Shown: in pieces, positions 8,642 through 16,656 of the stretch
Position numbering within the stretch: position 1 is the first letter of the stretch
Layout of the letters: each line of letters begins with the position of its first letter
Source of the DNA: Rectinema subterraneum
GTDB lineage: Bacteria > Spirochaetota > Spirochaetia > Treponematales > Rectinemataceae
Direction of reading: 5' to 3'
Length of the DNA: 57,428 nucleotides
Assembly (NCBI GenBank): GCA_009768935.1
Contig: WESA01000011.1
Span: 1 to 57,428 of the forward strand
The notes under the pieces: model-generated
What the model was told of the DNA's origin: nothing
The model's input: the letters and a program-made list of their open reading frames with translations, nothing else
Database searches by the model: none
Made by a program: the position numbers and the translations under genes

Positions 8642-9525
8642 AGGCCCTTTTCCGTGATCTTTCTTGAACCCTGGTGGGCTGCAAGGATCAGCACCAGTCC
8701 TATGACGCCCTTAAACAGGCTCGCCGCCGTGGAGAAGGAATACTGCATGTTCAGAAGGCCGATCCTATAGACGTAGGTATCAAGAATATCGACCACGCTG
8801 ATCACCGAATCGTTCATCATGTTGAATACTTGGTCGAAGCCCGCATTGAGAAAAAACCCCATGTTGAGAATGAAGACTGTCACCATAGTGGGCAGCAGCT
8901 CGGGCAAGGTGATATACCGCATTTTCTGCAGGGCTCCAGCTCCGTCAAGATCAGCTGATTCGTACAGGCTGGGGCTGATCGACGCGAGAGCTGCTAGATA
9001 GATGATGGAATCCCATCCGAGGCTGCGCCATGTTTCCGAGGCGAAGAGTACCCAGCGAATCGCTCCCTTGTCCGTCATGTAATCCTTTGGTGCAAGGTTG
9101 AACATTTCGCGCAGCTGGTTCAGGCCGCCGTTGGCCGGCGAAAGGAAGGCAATCCATATGCCCGCGATGACAACCCAGGACAGGAAGTGCGGCAGGTAGG
9201 TTGTGGACTGGATGAACTTGCGCAGGATCGACGAGCGGACCTCGTTGAGCATGAGCGCGAAGATGATTGGCAAGGGGAAGAAAAGCACGATCTTCATGAA
9301 GCTGATGATCAGGGTGTTCCTTAGCACCTGCAGGAAAGCCGGCGACGCGAATAGTATCCTGAAGTGCTTGAACCCCACGAAGGGGCTCTTCCCGAAGATC
9401 CGGTAATCCTGGAATGCCATGACCATCCCTGAGATCGGGATGAAGTGGTAGATCAGAAAGTAAAGGAGGGCGGGCGCCAGCAGGAGGAGCAGCGACCATT
9501 CTTTCTTTTTCGCCAGTGCGACCAT
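8635..9525 (-). CDS. ABC sugar permease, LplB-like inner-membrane subunit
   Basis: 296 residues, six hydrophobic segments (WSLLLLLAPALLYFLIYHFI at 10-29; the last about 270-285). The early YRIFGKSPFVGFKHFRILF and the EAA loop SPSLYESADLDGAGALQKMRYITLPELLPTM are hallmarks of LplB/UgpA permeases. It pairs with the downstream YtcP-like permease and the binding protein at 6308-7732. The start has GGGAG about 9 bases upstream and follows the ARH gene stop by three bases. The combination LplB-YtcP-LipO is usually devoted to complex glycosides or oligosaccharides. Confidence 0.88.
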   Translation of the reverse strand: MVALAKKKEWSLLLLLAPALLYFLIYHFIPISGMVMAFQDYRIFGKSPFVGFKHFRILFASPAFLQVLRNTLIISFMKIVLFFPLPIIFALMLNEVRSSILRKFIQSTTYLPHFLSWVVIAGIWIAFLSPANGGLNQLREMFNLAPKDYMTDKGAIRWVLFASETWRSLGWDSIIYLAALASISPSLYESADLDGAGALQKMRYITLPELLPTMVTVFILNMGFFLNAGFDQVFNMMNDSVISVVDILDTYVYRIGLLNMQYSFSTAASLFKGVIGLVLILAAHQGSRKITEKGLW

Positions 9526-9528
9526 ACT

Positions 9529-10524
9529 TCAGGCTCCCAGCTCGCATGAAAGCGCCACAAGTTCCGTGGCGAGCGAGACAATGTCCTCTTCTGCAGCGAA
9601 ATCCAGGCAGGTGCCGGATGGCTTGCGCAGGCTCTCTGTCCATTCGGTCGGGAAGGCTTCCGCTCCATGCACCGCTCCCGATAGCGAGCACACCAGACCG
9701 CTGATCGTATCAGCGTCCCTTCCGAAGTTTGCGCTCCACAAAAGGCCGCGGCGTGGGTCTCCTGCGCACAGTCGGAAAATAGCGAACATCTGCGGGATCG
9801 CTTCCGGCGCTGCAGCATGTTCCGGTGTCCACAGCTTCGTGTGCAGTTCCTCGTAGGCTTCCTCGATGTCCGGGTGACGGTTGCAGATGTCCATTGCGGT
9901 ATTCATAGCGCTGGCGATCCAGCTTCCAGCGGGCAAGCATCGCCTGGCGGCTTCCACGATCTCATCTACCGAGCCGTTCGCTATCGCGATAGCAACTGCT
10001 GCCGCTGTGGCCTGGGCTGCCCAAATACCATCGGCATCATGGCTCACGCAGGCATCTGCAGCGGCTGACGCCGCCGCACGCTCCGGATCCCCCGCCCATA
10101 GAATCCCGTGAGGACTGGCGCGCATCGCCGCCCCGTCGTCGATATTCATGACATTGTATCTACCGGTCAGTGGTGGCTGCATGCCGCGGGACAGATTCTC
10201 AATTGCGCCGTAGAGCGGGCGACCGGCCCTTTTCTTTGCCCCGCCGCGATCAAGAATGTAGCGCCGCCACGCGGATGCGGCCGTATCCGAGGTCAGCGCG
10301 CCTTTTGTATCTAGCAAGGCCCGTGCGGTCAGTACCCCGAACTCGGTGTCGTCGGTGCTTTTCCCGTCATCGAGGAGCTTAGTGATGAGCCCGTACTTGT
10401 TGCGATGCTCCTGGCTCCTGCCAAGGTCCCCGACTGCATCGCCAATCGCAAGGCCGATGAACGCGCCAATCGCTCTGGATTCGTATGTCGCTCTGTCCGA
10501 CAGCACCTCTGATCTTGTCTTCAT
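9529..10524 (-). CDS. ADP-ribosylglycohydrolase-family protein (stand-alone)
   Basis: 331 residues, normal ARH length. The metal-binding motifs are complete: GAFIGLAIGDAVGD near residue 25, KSTDDTEFGVL near 60, CVSHDADGIWAA in the middle and NFGRDADTISGLVCSLSGA near 265. This is a different subgroup from the larger ARH protein at 4015-6198, where the first GD is missing. Its ATG shares one base with the LacI stop (TAATG), so it is the first structural gene after the regulator and is probably co-translated. Family members remove ADP-ribose from proteins or hydrolyse related N- or O-glycosides; the operon with a sugar importer points to catabolism rather than protein demodification. The specific substrate is not known. 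Confidence 0.85.
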   Translation of the reverse strand: MKTRSEVLSDRATYESRAIGAFIGLAIGDAVGDLGRSQEHRNKYGLITKLLDDGKSTDDTEFGVLTARALLDTKGALTSDTAASAWRRYILDRGGAKKRAGRPLYGAIENLSRGMQPPLTGRYNVMNIDDGAAMRASPHGILWAGDPERAAASAAADACVSHDADGIWAAQATAAAVAIAIANGSVDEIVEAARRCLPAGSWIASAMNTAMDICNRHPDIEEAYEELHTKLWTPEHAAAPEAIPQMFAIFRLCAGDPRRGLLWSANFGRDADTISGLVCSLSGAVHGAEAFPTEWTESLRKPSGTCLDFAAEEDIVSLATELVALSCELGA

Positions 10525-11549
10525 TATCGCTTCCTTCTGTCGATGACACTGTCCCGTATAACCAGCTCACCCGGAAACAAGTGCTTTTCCGGCTGTCCCG
10601 CCGGGTTTTCCATGCGCTTGAGCAACAATTCCGCTGCCGCCTGGCCGATACGCTCTCTCGGCTTGCGTACCGTCGTCAGCGGAGGATAGGTCTGGGACGC
10701 TGCAGGCACGTCATCCATACCGATAATGGAAATGTCGATACCGGGAATGATGCCGAACTTTCTGAACTCGCTCATTGCGGCGATAGCAAGGATATCGTTG
10801 CCGCAGAAGAGACTGTCCGCACGGTTCCGCCAGTCGGGCATGGCGAGGAAGCGTTTTGCCAGTTCACGCCCGCCTTCCTCGTTCAGATTGACCGAAAAGA
10901 CGAGGCTGGGATCAAACGGCAGGCCTTTTTCATGCAGGAAATCCTTGTACGCCCGCGCCCGCAGCGACAGGTAACGCTCGCTCCCGTGCTCGCTTGTTGC
11001 CAAGGCTATCCTGCGATGCCCCAGGTCATAGAGATACTGCATGCCGACCTTGGTGGCCTGCATCGTGTCGGTGCCCACGGTATCGATATTCTGCGCTGCA
11101 ACACGTTCGCCAATGAGCACTGCCGGCACGCCGAGCTTTTTGATGAGTTCGATGTTGTCAGTGACGCTGTTGAGGATCACGCCGTCAAAGCGGGACATCT
11201 GAGCGAGCTCATAGTAGCGTGCTTCACGTTCCTCGCTCCAATACGTGCTTCCGATAACCACTGAATAGCTTTCTGGCTCGAGCTTGTCTTGTACTGCCCG
11301 TGCGATTTCGGACCAGAAGGGGTTCGCGACATCAGGAATCATGACGAGCACTATGTAGGTCTTTCGAGTTCTGAGTCCTGCCGCGATGCTGTTTTTCCGG
11401 TAGCCGAGTTGTTCGATCGCACGGTTTACCCGTTCCAGTGTTTCCGGGCTGACTGAACCGCCGCGGTCCGATATGACCCGAGACACTGTGCTTTTCGAGA
11501 CGCCAGCGAGTCGCGCGACTTCGTAAATGCTAATCTTCGAATTCTTCAT
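10524..11549 (-). CDS. LacI-family transcriptional regulator of the ARH/citrate-lyase operon
   Basis: 341 residues. Residues 4-54 are the LacI helix-turn-helix and hinge helix: ISIYEVARLAGVSKSTVSRV, then SPETLERVNRAIEQLGYRKN. The remainder is the periplasmic-binding-protein-like effector domain (TYIVLVMIPDVANPFWSEIA, DGVILNSV, FCGNDILAIAA, DISIIGMDDVPAA). It is the first gene of the operon and lies directly behind a promoter flanked by two GGGAACGTTCCC palindromes, so autoregulation with repression of the whole operon is likely. The effector would be the transported sugar or a breakdown product (inference). The stop overlaps the next start by one base. Confidence 0.93.
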   Translation of the reverse strand: MKNSKISIYEVARLAGVSKSTVSRVISDRGGSVSPETLERVNRAIEQLGYRKNSIAAGLRTRKTYIVLVMIPDVANPFWSEIARAVQDKLEPESYSVVIGSTYWSEEREARYYELAQMSRFDGVILNSVTDNIELIKKLGVPAVLIGERVAAQNIDTVGTDTMQATKVGMQYLYDLGHRRIALATSEHGSERYLSLRARAYKDFLHEKGLPFDPSLVFSVNLNEEGGRELAKRFLAMPDWRNRADSLFCGNDILAIAAMSEFRKFGIIPGIDISIIGMDDVPAASQTYPPLTTVRKPRERIGQAAAELLLKRMENPAGQPEKHLFPGELVIRDSVIDRRKR

Positions 11550-11552
11550 AAT

Positions 11553-11564
11553 GGGAACGTTCCC
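11553..11564. promoter_or_regulatory. LacI-type operator O1
   Basis: Perfect 12-bp palindrome GGGAACGTTCCC, four bases upstream of the lacI start and just downstream of the predicted transcription start. It has the central CG and the length expected of LacI-family operators, and it is identical to O2. Confidence 0.85.
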
Positions 11565-11570
11565 AAAACA

Positions 11571-11599
11571 ACTATAGCACTATTATTTGGAGAATGCAA
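11571..11599 (-). promoter_or_regulatory. Promoter of the lacI-ARH-ABC-cit operon
   Basis: Minus strand: TTGCAT (11599-11594), a 17-base spacer, TATAGT (11576-11571). It is enclosed by the two identical operators, an arrangement that suits repression by a looped or doubly bound LacI-type dimer. Confidence 0.7.
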
Positions 11600-11608
11600 G
11601 TGCAAAAT

Positions 11609-11620
11609 GGGAACGTTCCC
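11609..11620. promoter_or_regulatory. LacI-type operator O2
   Basis: Second perfect GGGAACGTTCCC palindrome, upstream of the -35 box. The centre-to-centre distance to O1 is 56 bp, a little over five helical turns. It shares with O1 the flanking AT on its left side. Confidence 0.85.
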
Positions 11621-11730
11621 GAAAAATGTTCTGGCAGGAAATACGGGCTCGATCAGAAGGCGCAAAAGCTCTAAAACATGATGGGCTCAAGTTGAGGCAG
11701 TAGCAAATCAAGGCAGACTAGCGGGCGGAA

Positions 11731-12729
11731 TCAGTAATCATCCCGCGAAAAATACATCGCGCGGGCACTTTCGCTCTCGAGCCAGCGCAGGATGTTCTGG
11801 TTGAATTCGCGGGCGCTATGGTACCCCATTTTTTTGAGGCGCTCGTTCATTGCGGCGGTTTCGATGATGATGGGGATGTTGCGGCCCGGTTTTACAGGGA
11901 TTTCGAGCTTGGGCACTTTGACGCCGAGGATATCGATGGTGAGTTCGTCCATGCCGATACGGTCGTAGACTTTGTTTGGATCCCAGTCTTCGAGCTGGAT
12001 GACGAGCTGGATTTGCTTTTTGTCGCGAATGGCGCCGACGCCGAAGAGGTGGGTTATATTGATAATACCGAGGCCGCGGATTTCCATGTGGTGGCCGATG
12101 ACTTTGTTCGTGCCCTGTCCCATGAGCAGCGTGCCATTGAGACAGCGGATTTCGACGACATCGTCAGCGACAAGCCTGTGTCCCCGCTCGATAAGTGCAA
12201 GCGCTGTCTCGCTCTTGCCTACGCCGGATTCGCCCAGAAGCAGAATGCCGATGCCAAAAACCTCGACCAGGACGCCATGCATGATAATTTTTGGGGCGAA
12301 TATATCGTGCAAAATCCTGATGACACGAATCGAGAATTCCACCGAACTCAGCGTGGTGATAAGCACAGGGCAGCCTGCTGCATCCGCAGCCGCTGCGAAG
12401 TGCGCAGTAGGCTGAATATTATTGGTAAAAATGCAGCAGGGTATCTGATACGAAAACAGCTTTGCATAAATCGGCTCGTCGACTCCATCAGCTTCGATTT
12501 TATTGATGTAGGCGCTTTCGCCCCTGCCGAAGATCTGCAGGCGCTCCCATGCGAAGGAATCGTAAAAGCCTGCAAGCGCTAGACCTGGCCGATTGAGGTC
12601 CGGCACGGTGATCTCGCGAGACAGGCCGGCCCTTCCTGCGACACAGCGCAGCGAAAGGTCGTTCTGCTCTTTGAGCTCCAGGCTGAGCATGTCCAGAACG
12701 GTAAAATTGACCGGTTCTTGTTCTTTCAC
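11731..12729 (-). CDS. hprK: HPr kinase/phosphorylase
   Basis: 332 residues. HprK phosphorylates HPr on Ser46 with ATP or PPi and reverses the reaction with phosphate. The Walker A loop GESGVGKSETAL is present, followed by the catalytic acidic pair in RLVADDVVEI, the family signature EIRGLGIINI and the C-terminal K3 region VPVKPGR-like (IPVKPGRNIPIIIETAAMNERLK). The N-terminal half (about 1-130) matches the HprK N domain. The start is a GTG at 12729 with no clear ribosome-binding site, so the exact start is uncertain; an alternative is the Met at residue 14. It is downstream of rpoN and hpf, a classic neighbourhood, and separated from hpf by a foldable 94-base element. Its target HPr is at 730-1002. 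Confidence 0.95.
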   Translation of the reverse strand: MKEQEPVNFTVLDMLSLELKEQNDLSLRCVAGRAGLSREITVPDLNRPGLALAGFYDSFAWERLQIFGRGESAYINKIEADGVDEPIYAKLFSYQIPCCIFTNNIQPTAHFAAAADAAGCPVLITTLSSVEFSIRVIRILHDIFAPKIIMHGVLVEVFGIGILLLGESGVGKSETALALIERGHRLVADDVVEIRCLNGTLLMGQGTNKVIGHHMEIRGLGIINITHLFGVGAIRDKKQIQLVIQLEDWDPNKVYDRIGMDELTIDILGVKVPKLEIPVKPGRNIPIIIETAAMNERLKKMGYHSAREFNQNILRWLESESARAMYFSRDDY

Positions 12730-12777
12730 AACAATATTCTACACCATTTGTACATTGTGGTAAATCAAACAATAAAT

Positions 12778-12871
12778 GCGGCGGTTCTCTGCTGGCTGCT
12801 ATGGCAGTCTGGAAAGGCCTCATGCCATGCCCAAGCTTGTTTTGGCCTTATGGTGCAGAAAAAACCGCCGC
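12778..12871 (-). ncRNA. Candidate structured RNA element between hpf and hprK
   Basis: The 149-base gap can fold as a closed multi-branch structure on the minus strand. The outer helix is AACCGCCGC/GCGGCGGTT (12863-12871 with 12778-12786, nine perfect pairs). An inner helix is AAGGCC/GGCCTT (12844-12849 with 12814-12819), and there is a small CTGC-CATA-GCAG hairpin near 12800. An AU-rich stretch follows the outer helix. It starts 7 bases after the hpf stop. It could be an unusual terminator, an hprK leader element or a processed small RNA. I recognise no known family. Confidence 0.4.
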
Positions 12872-12878
12872 CGATTGC

Positions 12879-13172
12879 TTACTTCTTTTCCTGAATTTTT
12901 TCTTTTTCTTTGACTATTTTCTGATCGAGCTTGTCAATCAGCACATCGATGCCAGGATTGAGTTCCAGGGAAGTCTCGACGATGTGCGCTTGCTTGCCCC
13001 ACCGGAAGTTGGCGGTTACTTCGAGACGGAACTGCCCTGCGTCTTTAGTAAAAACAAAGAGGAGATCGACGATCATGTCCTTCGCGTAATCGATCCGGCT
13101 GATTTTTGTATCCAGATACTGCCTGCTCTGATCGCTAAGATCGAAATGCACGGAACGAACGTCGATTTTCAT
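12879..13172 (-). CDS. hpf: Ribosome hibernation promoting factor, short form
   Basis: 97 residues, the short HPF/YfiA class without the C-terminal dimerisation domain of long HPF. These proteins sit in the ribosomal decoding groove in stationary phase and stop translation. The family pattern is MKIDVRSVHFDLSDQSRQYL at the start, then KISRIDYAKDMIVDLLFVFT, and a late basic helix KLDQKIVKEKEKIQEKK. The open frame extends 33 codons further, but ATG 13172 carries AGGAGG 6 bases upstream and matches the family start. It lies 88 bases after rpoN, the usual neighbour in many bacteria. Confidence 0.9.
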   Translation of the reverse strand: MKIDVRSVHFDLSDQSRQYLDTKISRIDYAKDMIVDLLFVFTKDAGQFRLEVTANFRWGKQAHIVETSLELNPGIDVLIDKLDQKIVKEKEKIQEKK

Positions 13173-13260
13173 GGTGACCTCCTGAAAAAATGCTGGCGCA
13201 ATGGCTATGCCCTGCGCTTTCGCGGCGGCCCGGCATAATGAGCCGGCTCGATAACCAGGC

Positions 13261-14610
13261 TTATTTGCCAAGCTCGCTGCGATATTTCGCCACCGTCCGG
13301 CGAGCTACATTGATGCCGCGCCGGGCGAGGATTTCCGCAATGATTCTGTCGGAGATTTTTTCTCTTCTCGAAGCAAGTTCATCGATTATCTGGGATATTT
13401 GCGCTTTTGCAGCCTCCTTTGATATATTTTCGCCGTTGTCATGGTTGACGGCGTTGGTGAAGAAACGGCGAAGCTCAAATGTGCCCCAGTCGGTCTGTAC
13501 ATATTTGCCATTCACGACCCGGGAAACCGTTGCTTCGTGAACCTCGATTTTCTGTGCAATTTCCTTAAGGGTGAGAGGCTTCAAAGCTTGCGGGCCTCCT
13601 ACGAAGAAGGCTTTCTGGGCATCAGCGATGGCATAGGCGGTTTTGAGCAGTGTCTCGTTGCGCCTTTTTATGCTGTCGATAAAAAATCGTGCATTTTCGA
13701 CTTTTTCGCGAGCGAATTTTTCGGCTTCCCCTCGTGAAGCGCGCGAAGCCAGTTCAGTATAGAGGCGGTTTATGCCGAGCTTGGGAACTATGTCGTCGTT
13801 CAGGCGCACTTTAATTTCACCATCTTCGAGCCACATCGCAAGATCCGGAACAATATACCGTGGTCTGGCCCGTGAAAAAGAGCGGCCCGGGAAGGGATCG
13901 AGCGTTCGTATAAAATCGATAATATGATCGAGCTCACGATCATTGAGACCAAGTGATTTTTTGATAGCGCTGCGATTGCGCGTCTGCAAATCCTCAAAAT
14001 GACTGGTGAGCACTTCGATTGTCTTGCGCGGAGCATTGGCTGCGATTTGTGCTTGCACAATCAGGCTTTCGCGATAGCCTGAAGTGCAGGTGCCTGGAGG
14101 GTCCAGCCTCTGGAGGAGAGAGAGAATCCGCTCCAGGGTACCTGGTTCGCAATCCGGACAAATTTCCTGCGGCGGAAGAATATGGAAGCCATTTTCGTCA
14201 GTATTCTGGATGAGACGCTCAGCGACTTGGCGTTCCGCATCATTCAATGGCAGCAGACCTAGCTGGCCTGAAAGATGTTCCTGCAAGGATTCTTCTGTTG
14301 CGATGGTCTGTTCAATGATGGCGGTTCGGTCGTTTTCATCGTTATTGAATCCAAATGCTTCATCAGAGTATTCGGCTTCCCGGAGGGTTTCATCGCTGTC
14401 TCTGAATGTATCGAGGCTGTCTTCCATTACATCGAGCGAAAGCTCGGCATTATCGGTCAGAAGTTCGAGCGCGGGGTTTTCTTCAAGTTCCTGGCGGATT
14501 TGCTCTGAAAGTTCCTGGAGCGGGAGCGCGAGCAGACGAATTGCCTGAATCATCCGAGGGCTGAGTTTAAGCTGTTGCTGTTGTGCAAGGACCGGACGCT
14601 GTGTCTGCAA
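13261..14610 (-). CDS. rpoN: RNA polymerase sigma-54 factor
   Basis: 449 residues. Region I is glutamine/leucine-rich (RPVLAQQQQLKLSPRMIQAI, then LLALPLQELSEQIRQELEENP). An acidic region II follows (about 55-95), then the core-binding region with RLDPPGTCTSGYRESLIVQA. The DNA-binding helix-turn-helix reads LKEIAQKIEVHEATVSRVVN, and the C-terminal RpoN box is ARRTVAKYRSEL. The start appears to be TTG at 14610 with AGGAGG seven bases upstream; the nearby ATG at 14617 is out of frame. Genes read by sigma-54 need an AAA+ activator, none of which is in this window. Confidence 0.95.
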   Translation of the reverse strand: MQTQRPVLAQQQQLKLSPRMIQAIRLLALPLQELSEQIRQELEENPALELLTDNAELSLDVMEDSLDTFRDSDETLREAEYSDEAFGFNNDENDRTAIIEQTIATEESLQEHLSGQLGLLPLNDAERQVAERLIQNTDENGFHILPPQEICPDCEPGTLERILSLLQRLDPPGTCTSGYRESLIVQAQIAANAPRKTIEVLTSHFEDLQTRNRSAIKKSLGLNDRELDHIIDFIRTLDPFPGRSFSRARPRYIVPDLAMWLEDGEIKVRLNDDIVPKLGINRLYTELASRASRGEAEKFAREKVENARFFIDSIKRRNETLLKTAYAIADAQKAFFVGGPQALKPLTLKEIAQKIEVHEATVSRVVNGKYVQTDWGTFELRRFFTNAVNHDNGENISKEAAKAQISQIIDELASRREKISDRIIAEILARRGINVARRTVAKYRSELGK

Positions 14611-14630
14611 AGCTCATCCTCCTGTAATTA

Positions 14631-14658
14631 AATGTAAAGCACTTTGCGTGAAAGTCAA
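14631..14658 (-). promoter_or_regulatory. Candidate promoter of rpoN
   Basis: Minus strand TTGACT (14658-14653), a 16-base spacer and TACATT (14636-14631), with a short leader that contains the AGGAGG used by the TTG start. Confidence 0.45.
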
Positions 14659-14721
14659 GGCGGAGGAAAGTATGTGTTCCTAAGATTGTGCTGGCCCTGC
14701 GGCTGGCTCAATGGCCCTTCA

Positions 14722-15837
14722 TCAAAGCTCTTCTTCAGTACCTTTCAGTGAATTAGCCGATTCTTCATCTGCGGGCAAAATCCTGCATGCCTCTTTGCTG
14801 AAGATAACCGAAACCGGGTCTCCTTTTTTGGGGAGCTCGAGCTGGGGATTGTTGAACCGATCCATGTACATGAAGGTGTCTCCGAATTTCATGACATAAC
14901 GCACTGTAGAGCCGAGAAATTTTATCGTTTCTATGGTGCCGGACAGCACATTGGTATCGGCTGTCACAGGGTCTGCAGGATTTGCAAAAGAAAGCGCCTC
15001 TGGCCTGACTGTCAGTTTTACAGGCTTGTCCTGCATTCTATCGAGTGAGCTGGCGGTTTTCAGCTTCATAGATCCGATGGAAACAATGCCATTATTGGCA
15101 TCGACAACAGTGGCTTCCAGCAGATTGAGGGTTCCGATAAATGAAGCAACATAGCTTGTCGCAGGCCTATTGTATATTTCGAATGGGGTGCCGATCTGCT
15201 CAATTTTGCCGTTGCGCATAACAGCGATTCTGTCGGAAATCGACATAGCCTCTTCCTGGTCGTGTGTGACATAAATCGTTGTGATACCGAGCTTTTGCTG
15301 GATCGCTCGAATGTCGTCTCGCAAACGCACGCGAATTTTAGCATCAAGAGCCGACAGAGGCTCGTCCAATAGAAGAGCTTTCGGCCTTACCGCAATGGCT
15401 CTCGCGAGTGCAACGCGCTGTTGCTGACCACCGGAGAGCTGGTGAGGATAGCGGTTGGCGAATTCTTCCATATGGATAAGTGCAAGCATTTCATCGACGC
15501 GCTTTTCTATCTCGTGCGCAGAGACACCGGCTATCTTAAGTCCGAATCCTATATTTTTCCTCACTGTCATGTTCGGGAACAGCGCATAATTCTGGAAAAC
15601 CATCCCGAGGTTCCGTTTCGCAGGGGGAACATTCGATACATCCTTTCCATCGACAAGAATTTTCCCGGAAGAAGGGATTTCAAAACCAGCAATCATGCGC
15701 AGCGTAGTTGTCTTGCCGCAGCCTGATCCACCCAGGAATGACACAAACTCGCCTTTTTCCACAGAAAGAAACAAATTGCGGACAACAGTATTTTTCCCGA
15801 AGCTTTTTGATACTCCATGGAGCTCAATGAATCCCAT
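14722..15837 (-). CDS. ABC transporter ATPase (PotA/FbpC-like)
   Basis: 371 residues. Nucleotide-binding domain about 1-240: Walker A GGSGCGKTTTLRM, Q-loop VFQNYALFP, signature LSGGQQQRVALARAI, Walker B KALLLDEPLSALDAKIR, H-loop YVTHDQEEAMSISDR. The C-terminal third (about 245-371) is the TOBE/regulatory domain found in PotA, FbpC and phosphonate-type importers. It is the last gene of the operon binding protein, permease, permease, ATPase, read leftward. GAGGAG lies 8 bases before the ATG. It energises the permeases at 15859-17591. Confidence 0.92.
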   Translation of the reverse strand: MGFIELHGVSKSFGKNTVVRNLFLSVEKGEFVSFLGGSGCGKTTTLRMIAGFEIPSSGKILVDGKDVSNVPPAKRNLGMVFQNYALFPNMTVRKNIGFGLKIAGVSAHEIEKRVDEMLALIHMEEFANRYPHQLSGGQQQRVALARAIAVRPKALLLDEPLSALDAKIRVRLRDDIRAIQQKLGITTIYVTHDQEEAMSISDRIAVMRNGKIEQIGTPFEIYNRPATSYVASFIGTLNLLEATVVDANNGIVSIGSMKLKTASSLDRMQDKPVKLTVRPEALSFANPADPVTADTNVLSGTIETIKFLGSTVRYVMKFGDTFMYMDRFNNPQLELPKKGDPVSVIFSKEACRILPADEESANSLKGTEEEL

Positions 15838-15858
15838 ATTATCGACTCCTCGAAAAGA

Positions 15859-16656
15859 TTAGTGCAATCCGCCGACATTGGAGCGGGAGCCAGGTATCCC
15901 ACGGCTCAGGATCTGAATAATGCTGATCGATCCCCATGTCATCATAAAACTGAGAATTGCGAGCGCCGCAGGCTCATAGGCCAGGTCGCGACCAACATGC
16001 GCCATGTAAGGGCCGAATGCAGGCCAAGCGAGCAGCACCGCCAGGGTCAGTTCGCCGATAACGGTTGCAAATGTAAGGAAAATCGCAGAAAGAAGCGCAG
16101 TCCTCAAATTGGGCAGAATAACGCGAAACAGAATGCTCCCCCATCCTGCACCAAGGCTCTGTGCTGCTTCAGTGAGAACTTTCAAATCTATTGACGTCAG
16201 ACCTGTATCAATGGAGCGGTAGATGTACGGAAAAGAAATGACAACATAACCAGCAACCAGAAGCGCCGGGCTTGACACGAGAGCGAGCGGTGGCCTGGCA
16301 TAGGATTTAATAAGCCCGAACGCGAGTACAACAGGCGGAATGACGAAGGGCATCAGAGAGAAAAGCTCGATGAGAGGTTTCACCTTCGGAAGCTTGAGAT
16401 TTATCCAGATGGCAGTAGGGACAATCAGGATAAGCCCAACCAGAATGGTATATATAGACATCTGCAGAGAGAAGGTGAATGTTTTCAGGAAATTGGGATC
16501 GGCGAATACATGCTGATACGCGACAAAGCTGAGGACTCCTTTCTTGCCTTTAAGCGAAAAAAGAAAGGTTGAAATCAGCGGAATAAAAAAATATGCCAGG
16601 CCCAGAACAAGCCATACCCAGGAAAGCGCTTTGCGCCCTGTTTTTCCATTGCTCAT
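15859..16656 (-). CDS. ABC transporter permease, second inner-membrane subunit
   Basis: 265 residues from ATG 16656 (MSNGKTGRKALSW), which overlaps the stop of the preceding permease by four bases (ATGA) and has AGGTGG 7 bases upstream. The frame can be extended 11 codons, but that would intrude further into the other gene. About six membrane segments (WVWLVLGLAYFFIPLISTFL early, YTILVGLILIVPTAIWINL) and an EAA loop (LKVLTEAAQSLGAGWGSILFRVILP) place it with PotC/FbpB-type permeases. It works with the permease at 16653-17591. Confidence 0.88.
   Translation of the reverse strand: MSNGKTGRKALSWVWLVLGLAYFFIPLISTFLFSLKGKKGVLSFVAYQHVFADPNFLKTFTFSLQMSIYTILVGLILIVPTAIWINLKLPKVKPLIELFSLMPFVIPPVVLAFGLIKSYARPPLALVSSPALLVAGYVVISFPYIYRSIDTGLTSIDLKVLTEAAQSLGAGWGSILFRVILPNLRTALLSAIFLTFATVIGELTLAVLLAWPAFGPYMAHVGRDLAYEPAALAILSFMMTWGSISIIQILSRGIPGSRSNVGGLH

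Noticed and set aside
12879..13271. Longer HPF with 33 extra N-terminal residues
   Set aside because: The extension covers the intergenic region after rpoN, lacks family similarity, and the internal ATG has a perfect AGGAGG.
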